64,000 nucleotides of DNA, taken from contig NZ_LIVQ01000012.1 in assembly GCF_001905445.1 (NCBI RefSeq), forward strand, positions 1 through 64,000, read 5' to 3'. Origin of the DNA: Streptomyces sp. CB00455 (GTDB lineage Bacteria > Actinomycetota > Actinomycetes > Streptomycetales > Streptomycetaceae). Shown one piece after another: positions 35,475-44,117 of the stretch. A program made the position numbers and the translations under genes. Position 1 is the stretch's first letter, and each line of letters begins with the position of its first letter. The notes below the pieces were generated by a model, which saw nothing but the letters and a program-made list of their open reading frames with translations, did no database searches and was not told the DNA's origin.

Positions 35475-36173
35475 TCAGTGCACCGGCCGGCCGGCCGTGC
35501 GGTTGAGCCACCACTGCACCGCCAGCAGGTTCGCCACCCATCCGGTCCATCGTGCGGCTTCGAGGAAGACATTGGGGTCGACCTGTACCCGCAGGGTCTG
35601 CACGACCATCAGGATCGTCGTACCCCACAGGTTGTTCATCACCATCGCGAAGGCGTAGAGCATCAGCCGGCGGTGTTCGGCGTAGCGGCGCTGGCGGATC
35701 CTGACGAAGCCCATGACGGAGAAGGCGAGCCACAGCGTCGTGGCGATGCCGACACCCAGCCGGCCCACCGGCGGGGCGAAGGGGACGATCACCAGGCCGA
35801 GCAGGCCCGCGACCACCGTGGTGAGGACATACACCCGCCCGCCCCAGCGGTGTGCGGCCGGGTGCCGCCGGCGCAGCCAGGGCCATATCTGGAGGATGGA
35901 GGTCAAAAGGGCGACGGTGGCGAACGCAATGTGCGTGATCAGTGCCGGGTAATACAGCGTGAAGCCGTCGTGCGGCATCAGCGGCGCGGTCTCGCGGTCC
36001 AGGTACGGCAGCGCGGTGAAGGCGATGTAGCCGGTGGAGACCACGAACAGCGGTGCGATCCAGGGACGCCGCCACCACCCTCGCGATCTGGCCACGGGGG
36101 CCTGGGCCGCGGCGGGCCGCAGCGTTTCTGTTCCCACCGACGTGTCGTCGGTTCTTATGAGGCTCTGGGCCAC
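35475..36173 (-). CDS. DUF2306-type membrane protein
   Basis: 232 residues with about six hydrophobic segments after a 35-residue cytoplasmic N-terminus. HRWGGRVYVLTTVVAGLLGLVIV and AEHRRLMLYAFAMVMNNLWG match the DUF2306 family, four-helix-bundle membrane proteins with conserved His residues that may bind heme. AAGGAAC precedes the ATG. A copy of the 16-nt element lies 138 nt upstream. Function unknown; a redox role in the membrane is plausible from the His residues. Confidence 0.75.
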   Translation of the reverse strand: MAQSLIRTDDTSVGTETLRPAAAQAPVARSRGWWRRPWIAPLFVVSTGYIAFTALPYLDRETAPLMPHDGFTLYYPALITHIAFATVALLTSILQIWPWLRRRHPAAHRWGGRVYVLTTVVAGLLGLVIVPFAPPVGRLGVGIATTLWLAFSVMGFVRIRQRRYAEHRRLMLYAFAMVMNNLWGTTILMVVQTLRVQVDPNVFLEAARWTGWVANLLAVQWWLNRTAGRPVH

Positions 36174-36577
36174 GGTCGTTCCTTTTTGTCAGGCGGCCCG
36201 CCGGTCTCGCCGGCGCGGATTCCGCATCCGGTTCCGGCGGGTCCACCGGGGGCCGTGGGCACACGACATCGGTGTCCCGAAGGGGAGCGTCACAGCAGCG
36301 GAATTCGGCCAGCAACTTCCAGATTGCCGTCTCGAACCGGTGCGGGCCCGGCCGGTGGTGGACGGGGCCCCATCGCGGCAAGTGAGCAATACGGAAGAGG
36401 ACACGGCCCCTTGTGCGGTGGAAGGATTGTTCACGCGGCACAAAGGCGGAATGAGATGTTCCGATTGGCCGGGAGCTCCGGGCTGCCCTCCGTCCACCAC
36501 GGGACGATCTTCCAGTTCATCTCCACGCGGGTGCCCCCACCCCCGAGCGGCAGCCCCGTGAACGAAAGGACCACATC
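36174..36577. other. Divergent promoter region DUF2306 / MFS
   Basis: 404 nt without a credible gene. It contains one clear copy of the recurring element (36312-36327) facing the DUF2306 gene. On the + strand, GCGGAATGAGATGTTC near 36447 is only a distant match and I do not count it. Confidence 0.5.
36312..36327 (-). promoter_or_regulatory. Recurring 16-nt element, copy 3
   Basis: Reads GCAATCTGGAAGTTGC toward the DUF2306 gene, 138 nt before its start; GACGCTCC follows exactly 20 nt downstream. One mismatch (A to T at position 13). Confidence 0.7.
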
Positions 36578-38197
36578 GTGACGACAGACGCTGCGCCCAA
36601 AGCAGGGCGTCGGGAGTGGCTGGGCCTCGCGGTCCTCGCCCTCCCTGCGACGCTCGTCTCCTTCGACATGTTCGTGCTGTTGCTGGCACTGCCGCAACTG
36701 AGCGCCGACCTGGGGGCCAGCAGCACCCAGCAGCTGTGGATCATGGATATGTACGGCTTCATGGTCGGCGGCTTCCTGGTCACGATGGGCACCCTCGGCG
36801 ACCGCATCGGCCGCCGCAAACTCCTCCTGATCGGCGCCGCCGTCTTCGGTGCCGCCTCCCTGCTGGCCGCCTTCTCCACCAGCCCCGAAATGCTCATCGC
36901 CGCCCGCGCCCTGCTCGGCATCTCCGGCGCCACCCTGGCCCCCTCGACCCTCGCCCTCATCAGCAACATGTTCCGCGACCCCAAGCAGATGGGCATGGCC
37001 ATCGGCATCTGGGCCGGCTGCTTCTCCATCGGCGCCATCGTCGGCCCCATCGCCGGCGGCGCCATGCTCAGCACCTTCTGGTGGGGCTCCGTCTTCCTCC
37101 TCGGCGTACCGGTGATGCTGGTCCTGCTCGTGGTCGGCGGCAAGGTGCTGCCCGAGTACAAGGCGCCCCAGGCCGGACGCCTGGACCTGCCCAGCGTCGC
37201 CCTGTCCCTCGCGGCCGTACTCCCCTTCATCTACGGCCTCAAGGAGATCGCCCGGCAGGGCTTCTCCGCGCTGCCGGTCGCGGCCGTCGTCGTGGGCCTG
37301 GCCATCGGCGTGCTCTTCGTCCGCCGCCAGCACGCCCTGAAGGACCCGCTGCTGGACCTGTCCCTGTTCAAGAACAAGAGCCTGAGCGGCGCCCTCGTCA
37401 GCCTGCTGGTCTTCAGCATGCTCGGCGGCGCCAGTCTGCTGTTCCTCGGTCAGTTCTTCCAGTTGGTCACCGATCTGACGCCGCTGCAGGCGGGGCTCGC
37501 GCTCGTCCCCGGTCTGGTCGTCTCCATCGCGGGCATGTCCTTCGCTCCGGTGCTCGCCCGCAAGATCCGCCCGGCCTACCTCATCGCGAGCGGTCTGCTG
37601 GTCTCGCTGAGCGGCTACCTGCTGTTCTTCCTCGTCGGCGCCGATTCCGGCCCGGCCGTCCTGATGACGGGCTTCGCCCTCGCGAGCCTGGGCGGCGGCC
37701 CGCTCGTCGCCCTCGGCACCGGCCTGGTGGTCGGCTCGGCCTCGCCGGAGAAGGCGGGCGCCGCGGCCTCGCTCTCGCAGACCAGCAATGAGTTCGGGGC
37801 TGGTCTGGGCATCGCGATCGTCGGCACCGTCGGCACCGCCGTCTACCGCGACCAGATCTCCGAGAACCTCCCGGCGGGCCTCCCGTCCGCTGCTGCCGAC
37901 ACGGTCCGGGAAGGACTGGCGAGCGCTCTCACCGAAGCGGCCGCGATCTCCGGACCGGTCGGCGACTCGCTGGCCTCCGCCGCTCGCGAGGCTTTCGTCA
38001 GCGGGGTCAACGCCGTCGGAGCCACCGCCATGGTGCTGATGGCCCTCGTTGCCGTCACCGTCCTCGCGCTCCTGCGCCAGGTTCCCGCTTTCGGCGCCGC
38101 TCAGGGCGGCGGTGAGGGACCGGCTTCGGCTCCCGCGGACCAGCAGGAGGCGGAGCAGCGGGAGGCCGACAGCCCGGTCACGACCGCGACCGGCTGA
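36578..38197 (+). CDS. MFS multidrug exporter, DHA2 (14-TM) type, copy 1
   Basis: 539 residues from a GTG with GAAAGGA upstream. About 14 hydrophobic segments; WIMDMYGFMVGGFLVTMGTLGDRIGRRKLL is split here only by naming: the motif A loop is GTLGDRIGRRKLL. DHA2 exporters of the EmrB/QacA kind pump drugs by proton antiport. It shares about 406 bp of perfect DNA identity with the next gene (see repeats), and further near-identical blocks at constant offset. Downstream gene begins 92 nt later. A locus with two such pumps suggests more than one product or strong self-resistance demand. Confidence 0.93.
   Translation: MTTDAAPKAGRREWLGLAVLALPATLVSFDMFVLLLALPQLSADLGASSTQQLWIMDMYGFMVGGFLVTMGTLGDRIGRRKLLLIGAAVFGAASLLAAFSTSPEMLIAARALLGISGATLAPSTLALISNMFRDPKQMGMAIGIWAGCFSIGAIVGPIAGGAMLSTFWWGSVFLLGVPVMLVLLVVGGKVLPEYKAPQAGRLDLPSVALSLAAVLPFIYGLKEIARQGFSALPVAAVVVGLAIGVLFVRRQHALKDPLLDLSLFKNKSLSGALVSLLVFSMLGGASLLFLGQFFQLVTDLTPLQAGLALVPGLVVSIAGMSFAPVLARKIRPAYLIASGLLVSLSGYLLFFLVGADSGPAVLMTGFALASLGGGPLVALGTGLVVGSASPEKAGAAASLSQTSNEFGAGLGIAIVGTVGTAVYRDQISENLPAGLPSAAADTVREGLASALTEAAAISGPVGDSLASAAREAFVSGVNAVGATAMVLMALVAVTVLALLRQVPAFGAAQGGGEGPASAPADQQEAEQREADSPVTTATG
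36705..37110 (+). repeat. 406-bp perfect direct repeat, left copy
   Basis: By eye, identical to 38420-38825 with no mismatch or gap; covers the coding region for helices 2 to about 6 of the first DHA2 exporter. Identity breaks sharply on both sides. Two further blocks (37151-37243, two mismatches; 37841-37890, perfect) match at the same 1715-nt offset. Confidence 0.9.
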
Positions 38198-38289
38198 TCC
38201 CGACCCCGGACACACCGACCCGTGGAGGCCGTGGCGACCGTCACGGCCTCCACGGCTTTCCTGCCGCCCACCACCGGAAGGACCGAAAC

Positions 38290-39915
38290 GTGAGCACGAC
38301 CGGAGCCGCCCCGCGCGCGGGGAGACGTCAGTGGATGGGCCTGGCGATCCTCGCCCTGCCCACCCTGCTCGTCTCCTTCGACGTGTTCGCCATGTTGCTG
38401 GCACTGCCGCAAATGAGCACCGACCTGGGGGCCAGCAGCACCCAGCAGCTGTGGATCATGGATATGTACGGCTTCATGGTCGGCGGCTTCCTGGTCACGA
38501 TGGGCACCCTCGGCGACCGCATCGGCCGCCGCAAACTCCTCCTGATCGGCGCCGCCGTCTTCGGTGCCGCCTCCCTGCTGGCCGCCTTCTCCACCAGCCC
38601 CGAAATGCTCATCGCCGCCCGCGCCCTGCTCGGCATCTCCGGCGCCACCCTGGCCCCCTCGACCCTCGCCCTCATCAGCAACATGTTCCGCGACCCCAAG
38701 CAGATGGGCATGGCCATCGGCATCTGGGCCGGCTGCTTCTCCATCGGCGCCATCGTCGGCCCCATCGCCGGCGGCGCCATGCTCAGCACCTTCTGGTGGG
38801 GCTCCGTCTTCCTCCTCGGCGTACCCGCCATGGCCGTGCTGCTCCTGCTGGGTCCCGCCCTGCTGCCCGAGTACAAGGCACCCCAGGCCGGACGCCTGGA
38901 CCTGCCCAGCGTCGCCCTCTCCCTCGCGGCCGTACTCCCCTTCATCTACGGCCTCAAGACGGTGGCGAAGGAGGGCTGGGAGCCGCTGCCGACCGCCGCC
39001 GCCGTCCTGGGCCTGGCTTTCGGGACCGTCTTCGTACGCCGCCAGCGCCGGCTGGAGTCCCCGCTGCTGGACCTGCGGCTCTTCGGCAACGCCCCGCTCA
39101 GCGCGGCCCTGGTGAGCATGCTCTTCTACAGCGCGCTCACCGGCACGACGATGCTGTTCGTCACGCAGTACTTCCAGTCGGTCGACGGCATGTCGCCCCT
39201 GGCGGCGGGTCTGGGGCTGTTGCCCGGGATGGCCGCGTCCATCCTCAGCATCACCGTCTCGCCCGTGCTCGCCCGCAGGATCCGCCCGGCCTACGTCATC
39301 GCCGGCGGCCTGGCCCTGGTGGTCGCCGGTTTCGTGGTGCTGCTGCAGGCAGAGGCCGGCTCGGGTACCGTCTGGCTGATCGTGGGCTGGGCGCTGAACG
39401 GGCTGGGCGGTGGGCCGCTCATGGCCCTCGGCACCAACCTCGTCGTCGGCTCCGCCCCTCCGGAGCGGGCGGGTTCGGCGGCCTCGCTCTCCCAGACCAG
39501 CAACGAGTTCGGCTACGGGCTGGGCATCGCGGTCGTCGGCACCGTCGGCACCACCGTCTACCGCGACCAGATCTCCGAGAACCTCCCGGCGGGCCTCCCG
39601 TCCGCCGCGGCCGACGCCGCGCGCGAGAGCGTGGCGGGTGCGGTGTCGGCGGCCGGCGGCCTGGCCGAACCGCTCGCTTCCAAACTGGTCGCCATGGCCG
39701 GTGAGGCGTTCACCGGCGCCATGCTGACCGTGGTCGGCGTCAGTGTGGTGCTGCTCGCCGCGGTGGCCGTCCTGGTCGCGGTCGTCCTGCGCCACGTGCC
39801 GGTCCTCGGCGCGCAGGCGGCGGCGGGTCCCGAAGCTGACGCCGGCCAGGACGCTGCCGGCCCGCAGGCAGCGGCGGAGGCCGGGCTGCCCGTGGCGGCT
39901 TCCTCGTCGGGCTGA
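38290..39915 (+). CDS. MFS multidrug exporter, DHA2 (14-TM) type, copy 2
   Basis: 541 residues from a GTG with GAAGGA upstream, immediately downstream of its paralogue and probably co-transcribed. It keeps the GTLGDRIGRRKLL loop and about 14 hydrophobic segments. Outside the shared blocks the two proteins diverge clearly in helices 7-14 and the Ala/Gly-rich C-terminal tail, the half usually important for substrate choice, so the pair may have different specificities built on a homogenised N-terminal half. Ends 20 nt before the hairpin at 39936. Confidence 0.93.
   Translation: MSTTGAAPRAGRRQWMGLAILALPTLLVSFDVFAMLLALPQMSTDLGASSTQQLWIMDMYGFMVGGFLVTMGTLGDRIGRRKLLLIGAAVFGAASLLAAFSTSPEMLIAARALLGISGATLAPSTLALISNMFRDPKQMGMAIGIWAGCFSIGAIVGPIAGGAMLSTFWWGSVFLLGVPAMAVLLLLGPALLPEYKAPQAGRLDLPSVALSLAAVLPFIYGLKTVAKEGWEPLPTAAAVLGLAFGTVFVRRQRRLESPLLDLRLFGNAPLSAALVSMLFYSALTGTTMLFVTQYFQSVDGMSPLAAGLGLLPGMAASILSITVSPVLARRIRPAYVIAGGLALVVAGFVVLLQAEAGSGTVWLIVGWALNGLGGGPLMALGTNLVVGSAPPERAGSAASLSQTSNEFGYGLGIAVVGTVGTTVYRDQISENLPAGLPSAAADAARESVAGAVSAAGGLAEPLASKLVAMAGEAFTGAMLTVVGVSVVLLAAVAVLVAVVLRHVPVLGAQAAAGPEADAGQDAAGPQAAAEAGLPVAASSSG
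38420..38825 (+). repeat. 406-bp perfect direct repeat, right copy
   Basis: Right-hand partner of 36705-37110. Perfect identity inside two otherwise diverged genes points to recent gene conversion, or to an assembly collapse across repeats. Confidence 0.9.
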
Positions 39916-39935
39916 CGCCCCGGGACCACGTGAAA

Positions 39936-39966
39936 GCGCCCGGCCCGCCGCCGCGGGGCCGGGCGC
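39936..39966. terminator. 11-bp hairpin terminator
   Basis: GCGCCCGGCCC (39936-39946) pairs exactly with 39956-39966, between the converging exporter and acyltransferase genes. Confidence 0.75.
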
Positions 39967-39982
39967 GTGGCGTCCGGATCGG

Positions 39983-41179
39983 TCAGAGCAGCGCGGGCTG
40001 GCGCTCTTCGGCCGCCGCTTCGGCCGGCGCCGCGGACGGTACGGCGATGATGTGGCCGCGCCGGCGGGAGCGGGAGAAGCGCTTCATGACCGGGCGCTCG
40101 ACCAGGGCGTACGCCAGCCACGCCAGCACCACGGTGACCGCCAGAAGCGCCCCGACGACGCCGATCGCGGGAACGGTGTCCCAGCTCCGGGTGGCGCCGA
40201 GGAACCGGTGGCCGTAGCTCTGCACGAGCTGGTGGAGCATGTAGAAGGCGAAGGAGATCTCGCCGAGCCAGACCATCGGACGCGTGGCGAACCAGCTGCC
40301 GCGGCCGGCGCTGTCGTGCGCGGCGGCCGAGGCCACGAGCAGTCCGAGCGGCACCAGCATGACCCCGACCAGGTTGTAGGGGGCCGGGAAGTACGGGGCG
40401 GCCACGTACGCCACGGCGACGAGGGCGAGCGAACCGCCGAAGCCCAGCGGCAGCCTGCGGCCGGTCATGACCACCTTGGCCAGGATGATGCCGAAGACGA
40501 AGTCGAGCAGGCGGGTACCCGGGAACATGTAGACCAGCCACATGTCCGAGGAGGTGAGGTTCACCATCGGGACCAGCGTCTGGTCGGGCAGCAGCCCGGA
40601 GACGAAGGGAACGGCCAGGACCAGGGCGACCACGACGCCGGCCGACAGCCACAGGCGCTCGGGACGGATGCGGTTGACGATGCGGATCAGGACGGGGAAG
40701 AGGGCGTAGAAGAGCACCTCACAGGAGAGCGACCAGGCCACCCCGTTGAAACCGCTGCGGACCATGATGTCCGGGGACCACGACTGGAGCAGGAAGAGGT
40801 GCGTGACGGCCTGCCAGCCGTCGATCGGCGCACCCGCGACCCAGACCATCAGGGCGGCCGCGGCGATCAGGGTGAGCAGGTGGAGGGGGTAGACCTTGAA
40901 GAAGCGGCGCCGGTAGAAGGCCGAGGTGGTGTCGCGGGCACGGGTCGACCAGGTCAGGATGAATCCGCTGAGGATGAAGAAGAAACCGACCCCGGTCCAG
41001 CCGCCCTGGATGAAGGACTTTTCGGCGACGCCCTGGGCGCCGCCGGAGGCGAAGTGCTCGAACGTGGCGTGGAAGAAGAACACCATGGCCGCTGCGACGA
41101 AGCGCATACCGGTCAGGGAAGGAAGCCGGGACTGCACGGCCGCGGTTGCGGTCGCGGATCTCGTCGGTCGCTGTGTCAT
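39983..41179 (-). CDS. Acyltransferase-3 family membrane protein (OafA/YrhL-like), copy 1
   Basis: 398 residues with about ten membrane spans. The family signature is clear: LTGMRFVAAAMVFFFHATF at the N-terminus with the conserved catalytic-region His, FFFILSGFILTWS, YRRRFFKVYPLH and SWSLSCEVLFYALFP-like AWSLSCEVLFYALFP. These enzymes O-acylate sugars, lipids or natural products at the membrane. ATG at 41179; the upstream extension has no ribosome site. Promoter carries a copy of the 16-nt element. A second member of the family lies at 46454. Confidence 0.9.
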   Translation of the reverse strand: MTQRPTRSATATAAVQSRLPSLTGMRFVAAAMVFFFHATFEHFASGGAQGVAEKSFIQGGWTGVGFFFILSGFILTWSTRARDTTSAFYRRRFFKVYPLHLLTLIAAAALMVWVAGAPIDGWQAVTHLFLLQSWSPDIMVRSGFNGVAWSLSCEVLFYALFPVLIRIVNRIRPERLWLSAGVVVALVLAVPFVSGLLPDQTLVPMVNLTSSDMWLVYMFPGTRLLDFVFGIILAKVVMTGRRLPLGFGGSLALVAVAYVAAPYFPAPYNLVGVMLVPLGLLVASAAAHDSAGRGSWFATRPMVWLGEISFAFYMLHQLVQSYGHRFLGATRSWDTVPAIGVVGALLAVTVVLAWLAYALVERPVMKRFSRSRRRGHIIAVPSAAPAEAAAEERQPALL

Positions 41180-41252
41180 CTGGGTTCGCTTTCCCGTTCT
41201 TTGGATGGCCGGATCCGGATGTCGCGACTGTGGCAAGTCGGCCACCGCACCG

Positions 41253-41268
41253 GCATCTTCGAGATTGC
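41253..41268 (-). promoter_or_regulatory. Recurring 16-nt element, copy 4
   Basis: Reads GCAATCTCGAAGATGC toward the acyltransferase gene, 73 nt before its start. No clear downstream box at the usual 18-20 nt. Paired back to back with copy 5. Confidence 0.7.
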
Positions 41269-41304
41269 GGCGCTGCCGGTGCGTTCTGCCGGGGGTCCGC
41301 CACC

Positions 41305-41320
41305 GCAAGCCAGGAGATGC
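41305..41320 (+). promoter_or_regulatory. Recurring 16-nt element, copy 5
   Basis: GCAAGCCAGGAGATGC on the + strand, 80 nt before the DUF2855 start; GACGATGG follows exactly 20 nt downstream (41341-41348), identical in sequence and spacing to the box of copy 1. Confidence 0.75.
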
Positions 41321-41400
41321 GTCCGTGCGGACCGGGCCCTGACGATGGCCCCGGCGGGCCGAACCGGGCCGCCGCACCGCAAGACGAAGGGGAGACGCAC

Positions 41401-42471
41401 GTGCCCGATCTGGACAGGTGGGATCTGCTGGTCAGGCGGGACGACCTCGCCGACGGCGAGATCCGGCAGGCGTCCCTGGAACCGCTGCGGCCAGGCGAAG
41501 TGCGCCTGGTGGCGGAGAAGTTCGCCTTGACGGCGATCACTGCCACGTACGCGCGCCTGGGCGAGTCCGAGCTGCCCTTCTTCGACGCCTTTCCCGGTCC
41601 GGACGGCCACGGCCGTGTCCCGACCTGGGGCTACGCCCGGGTCGAGGAGTCGCTGCACCCCGAGATCACCGTCGGCACCCGCTACTTCGGCTTCCTGCCG
41701 CTCTCCTCGCACGTCACGCTCGCGGCGAGCCCGACCCCGCGCGGCTTCGCCGACACCGCTCCCGGGCGGGACTACCTGCACCCCTGGTACCGCGAGTACC
41801 TGCCGGCCGGGGAACCGGATGCGCTGGACGACCATCGTCTGCTGCTGCGGCCGCTGTACCCGGCCTCGTTCAACCTCGCCGAATTCCTCAGCCGTGAGGT
41901 CGAGTCGGGCACGGTTCTGATCACCAGCGCCTCCAGCAAGACCGCCGTGGGCCTGGCGGCCCTGCTGGCCGGCCGTGAGGGCCTGCGCACCGTGGGCGTG
42001 ACCGGGGCGGCCAACCTGGACTTCACCCGCGGGCTCGGCCACTACGACGAGGTCATCACCTACGAGGACGTGCCCTCGGCCGAGGTGCCCGCATCGGCCG
42101 TGCTCGTCGACTTCACCGGCCAGGCGGAGCGGCTCTTCCTCCTCTACGACCGCTTCGGCGCCGCTCTGAAGGACGCGCTGCTGGTCGGCTACACCCATCC
42201 CGGTGCGGAGATCGAGCCGCCGCCGGAGCTGACCCATCCCGAGCCGTGGATCTTCTTCACCCCCACCGAGGAACAGCGCCTCATCGAAAAGGAGGGTGAG
42301 GAGGAGTACCGGACCCGCTACGGCCGGTCCGAGGAGAAGTTCGTCGAGGCCGCACTGTCGTGGCTCACCGTCAGCCGGGCGGCCGGTCCCCAGGCGCTGG
42401 CTGCCGCCTACCGCTCCCTGATCGACGGGGCCCTCCCCCCCGACACGGGCACCGTGGCCGTCGCCCGCTGA
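41401..42471 (+). CDS. DUF2855 family protein (MDR-like fold)
   Basis: 356 residues from a GTG with AAGGGGAG upstream. It matches the DUF2855 family: FALTAITATYA near residue 40, FGFLPLSSHVTLAASP, and a Rossmann-like half with VLITSASSKTAVGLA and TGAANLDFTRGLGHYDEVITYE. The fold resembles zinc-independent medium-chain dehydrogenases/quinone reductases, so NAD(P)H-linked reduction is likely, but no member function is established to my knowledge. Divergent from the acyltransferase; its own promoter has a copy of the 16-nt element. Confidence 0.85.
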   Translation: MPDLDRWDLLVRRDDLADGEIRQASLEPLRPGEVRLVAEKFALTAITATYARLGESELPFFDAFPGPDGHGRVPTWGYARVEESLHPEITVGTRYFGFLPLSSHVTLAASPTPRGFADTAPGRDYLHPWYREYLPAGEPDALDDHRLLLRPLYPASFNLAEFLSREVESGTVLITSASSKTAVGLAALLAGREGLRTVGVTGAANLDFTRGLGHYDEVITYEDVPSAEVPASAVLVDFTGQAERLFLLYDRFGAALKDALLVGYTHPGAEIEPPPELTHPEPWIFFTPTEEQRLIEKEGEEEYRTRYGRSEEKFVEAALSWLTVSRAAGPQALAAAYRSLIDGALPPDTGTVAVAR

Positions 42472-42490
42472 TCCACGATCCACAGCCGCA

Positions 42491-42529
42491 GAAGGCGCCG
42501 CCACCGGTGGACACGGTGGCGGCGCCTTC
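42491..42529. terminator. 15-bp perfect hairpin terminator
   Basis: GAAGGCGCCGCCACC (42491-42505) pairs exactly with 42515-42529, 20 nt past the DUF2855 stop and shared with the converging flavoprotein gene. Confidence 0.8.
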
Positions 42530-42547
42530 GCCGTCTTCGCGGGCGGA

Positions 42548-43933
42548 TCAGACCAGCAGGGAGCTGCCCGGGGCGACGTCGCCGCGGAACAACCCGTCGG
42601 GATCGATCCGCAGCCGAACCCGGTCCACGGCGAGGACGCCCTCGGCGTCCAGGTGCCCTTGGGGCTGCTCCAGGGAGGCGACGAAGGTCGGCGCGGTACG
42701 GCCGGTGTCCCAGCGGCCGAGCGCTTCGCGGACCAGCGCGCAGTGCTCGCGGATCTCCTGCTCGGTGGCGTCGCCGCCGGGAACTCCGGCGCCCGAGTAG
42801 GCGTACCGGGCGTCGAGGCGGCCGAGCGCGCCGGAGCCGGGGGGCGCCGTGGCGAGCGCGCCGCCGAGCTGGCGCAGTTCGGCGACGGTCAGGGCCGAGC
42901 CCGGCCGGTCGACGGTCACGCGCAGGAACTCGGCGATGCCCTCGTCACCGAGCTCGCCGAGCAGCATGTGGTCGCCGAGGACGGGCACCGGCTCCGGGGG
43001 GTCCATATGGGTGTCGGGTACGAGGGTGGGGCCGGCTTCCTGCCAGGTGTCCATCACCGGCTCGGCGGCGGCTCGCAGCGGGGCGAGGAGATCCTGTGCC
43101 TGCTGTCGCATCGCGTCGAGGTCGTCCTCGCCCGGGGCGAGCACCACACCGTCCAGGCACAGGATGGGGCCGGCCGTCAGGACGGCCGGGATCTCCGGAA
43201 GCCTGGGAAGGTTCATGACCCGGATGGAGGTGGTGGCCGTGGCAGGGGCCGTCTCGGTCCACCTCCGCCACAGGGGCAGCAGCCGGGCCGCGTCGGTGGC
43301 GGGCCAGAAGGCGGCGCCGGTCACCACGGCGGTGGCCGGGAAGAGCGCGACCTCGACGGCGGTGACGACGCCGAACCCTCCGCCACCCCCGCGCAGCGCC
43401 CCGAACAGCGCCGGATCGTCGGTGGCGTCCACGCGCCGCAGTTCTCCGTCGGCGGTGACGAGTTCCACGGCGCGCAGGCTGTTCACGGCGAGTCCGGTGT
43501 AGCGCGCGTACATGCTCAGGCCGCCGTTGAGGAGGTAGCCGACGACACCGACAGTGGGCGACGAGCCGTGTGGCGCGGCGAGCCCGTGCCGGGCCGCGGC
43601 CTCGACGACGGAGGCCCACCGGGTGCCCGCGGGCACCCGGGCGACGCGGCGCAGCGCGTCGATCTCGACGTCTGCGCCCAGGGCCGTGCGGATCAGCAGG
43701 TCGTCACCCATGGGGCGGGCGGTCGCGGAGGCGTGGCCGGTCGCCTGCACCCGTACGCCCAAACCCTGTCGGCGCGCGTGGCGGATCGCCGAGCGGACCT
43801 CGTCGACGGAGTGCGCGGTCACGGCGGCGGCGGGTGACACCGGAGCGAAGAGGTTGAAGACCTGGGTGGCCGCCTCGTAGGCCGGGTCTGCGCGCAGCGC
43901 CGTGTCCGCAGGGGACTCGTTGACCATGGTCAT
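42548..43933 (-). CDS. FAD-linked oxidoreductase, berberine-bridge-like, second copy
   Basis: 461 residues. PCMH-type FAD domain with QATGHASATA (His67 as expected flavin link), LNGGLSMYARYTGLAVN and LRGGGGGFGVVTAVE; the C-terminal RLRIDPDGLFRGDV is a variant of the family tail. No second attachment Cys (the region reads HGSSPTVGV). More diverged from the gene at 1313 than expected for a recent duplicate. GGAGG lies 10 nt before the ATG. Promoter carries a copy of the 16-nt element. Likely an O2-dependent oxidase of unknown substrate. Confidence 0.85.
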   Translation of the reverse strand: MTMVNESPADTALRADPAYEAATQVFNLFAPVSPAAAVTAHSVDEVRSAIRHARRQGLGVRVQATGHASATARPMGDDLLIRTALGADVEIDALRRVARVPAGTRWASVVEAAARHGLAAPHGSSPTVGVVGYLLNGGLSMYARYTGLAVNSLRAVELVTADGELRRVDATDDPALFGALRGGGGGFGVVTAVEVALFPATAVVTGAAFWPATDAARLLPLWRRWTETAPATATTSIRVMNLPRLPEIPAVLTAGPILCLDGVVLAPGEDDLDAMRQQAQDLLAPLRAAAEPVMDTWQEAGPTLVPDTHMDPPEPVPVLGDHMLLGELGDEGIAEFLRVTVDRPGSALTVAELRQLGGALATAPPGSGALGRLDARYAYSGAGVPGGDATEQEIREHCALVREALGRWDTGRTAPTFVASLEQPQGHLDAEGVLAVDRVRLRIDPDGLFRGDVAPGSSLLV

Positions 43934-44021
43934 GGGTGAGGTTCCTCCAACACGCTGATCAGTACGGGACCGCCCGGGCGCCCAGGCGCCCGACCAGCCT
44001 CGTACGCGGCCCCGTGCGGGG

Positions 44022-44037
44022 GCATCTCCTGGTGTGC
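44022..44037 (-). promoter_or_regulatory. Recurring 16-nt element, copy 6
   Basis: Reads GCACACCAGGAGATGC toward the flavoprotein gene, 88 nt before its start; GAGGCTGG follows exactly 20 nt downstream. Closest in sequence to copy 5. Confidence 0.65.
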
Positions 44038-44058
44038 GGAGCCCTTGGGCCCGGGCAG

Positions 44059-44101
44059 CCCGGGACCTCGCGCCGCGGTGTGGCCGGCGCGGGGTCCCGG
44101 G
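44059..44101 (-). terminator. 17-bp hairpin terminator
   Basis: Arms 44059-44075 and 44085-44101 pair along 17 positions with a single T-G wobble; it lies 16 nt past the methyltransferase stop on the minus strand. Confidence 0.75.
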
Positions 44102-44117
44102 CCCGCCCGGGCGCGGC

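Noticed and set aside
36443-36462. A possible twelfth copy of the recurring element facing the first DHA2 exporter
   Set aside because: GCGGAATGAGATGTTC keeps only the GAGATG part and lacks the invariant GCA and C at position 6.
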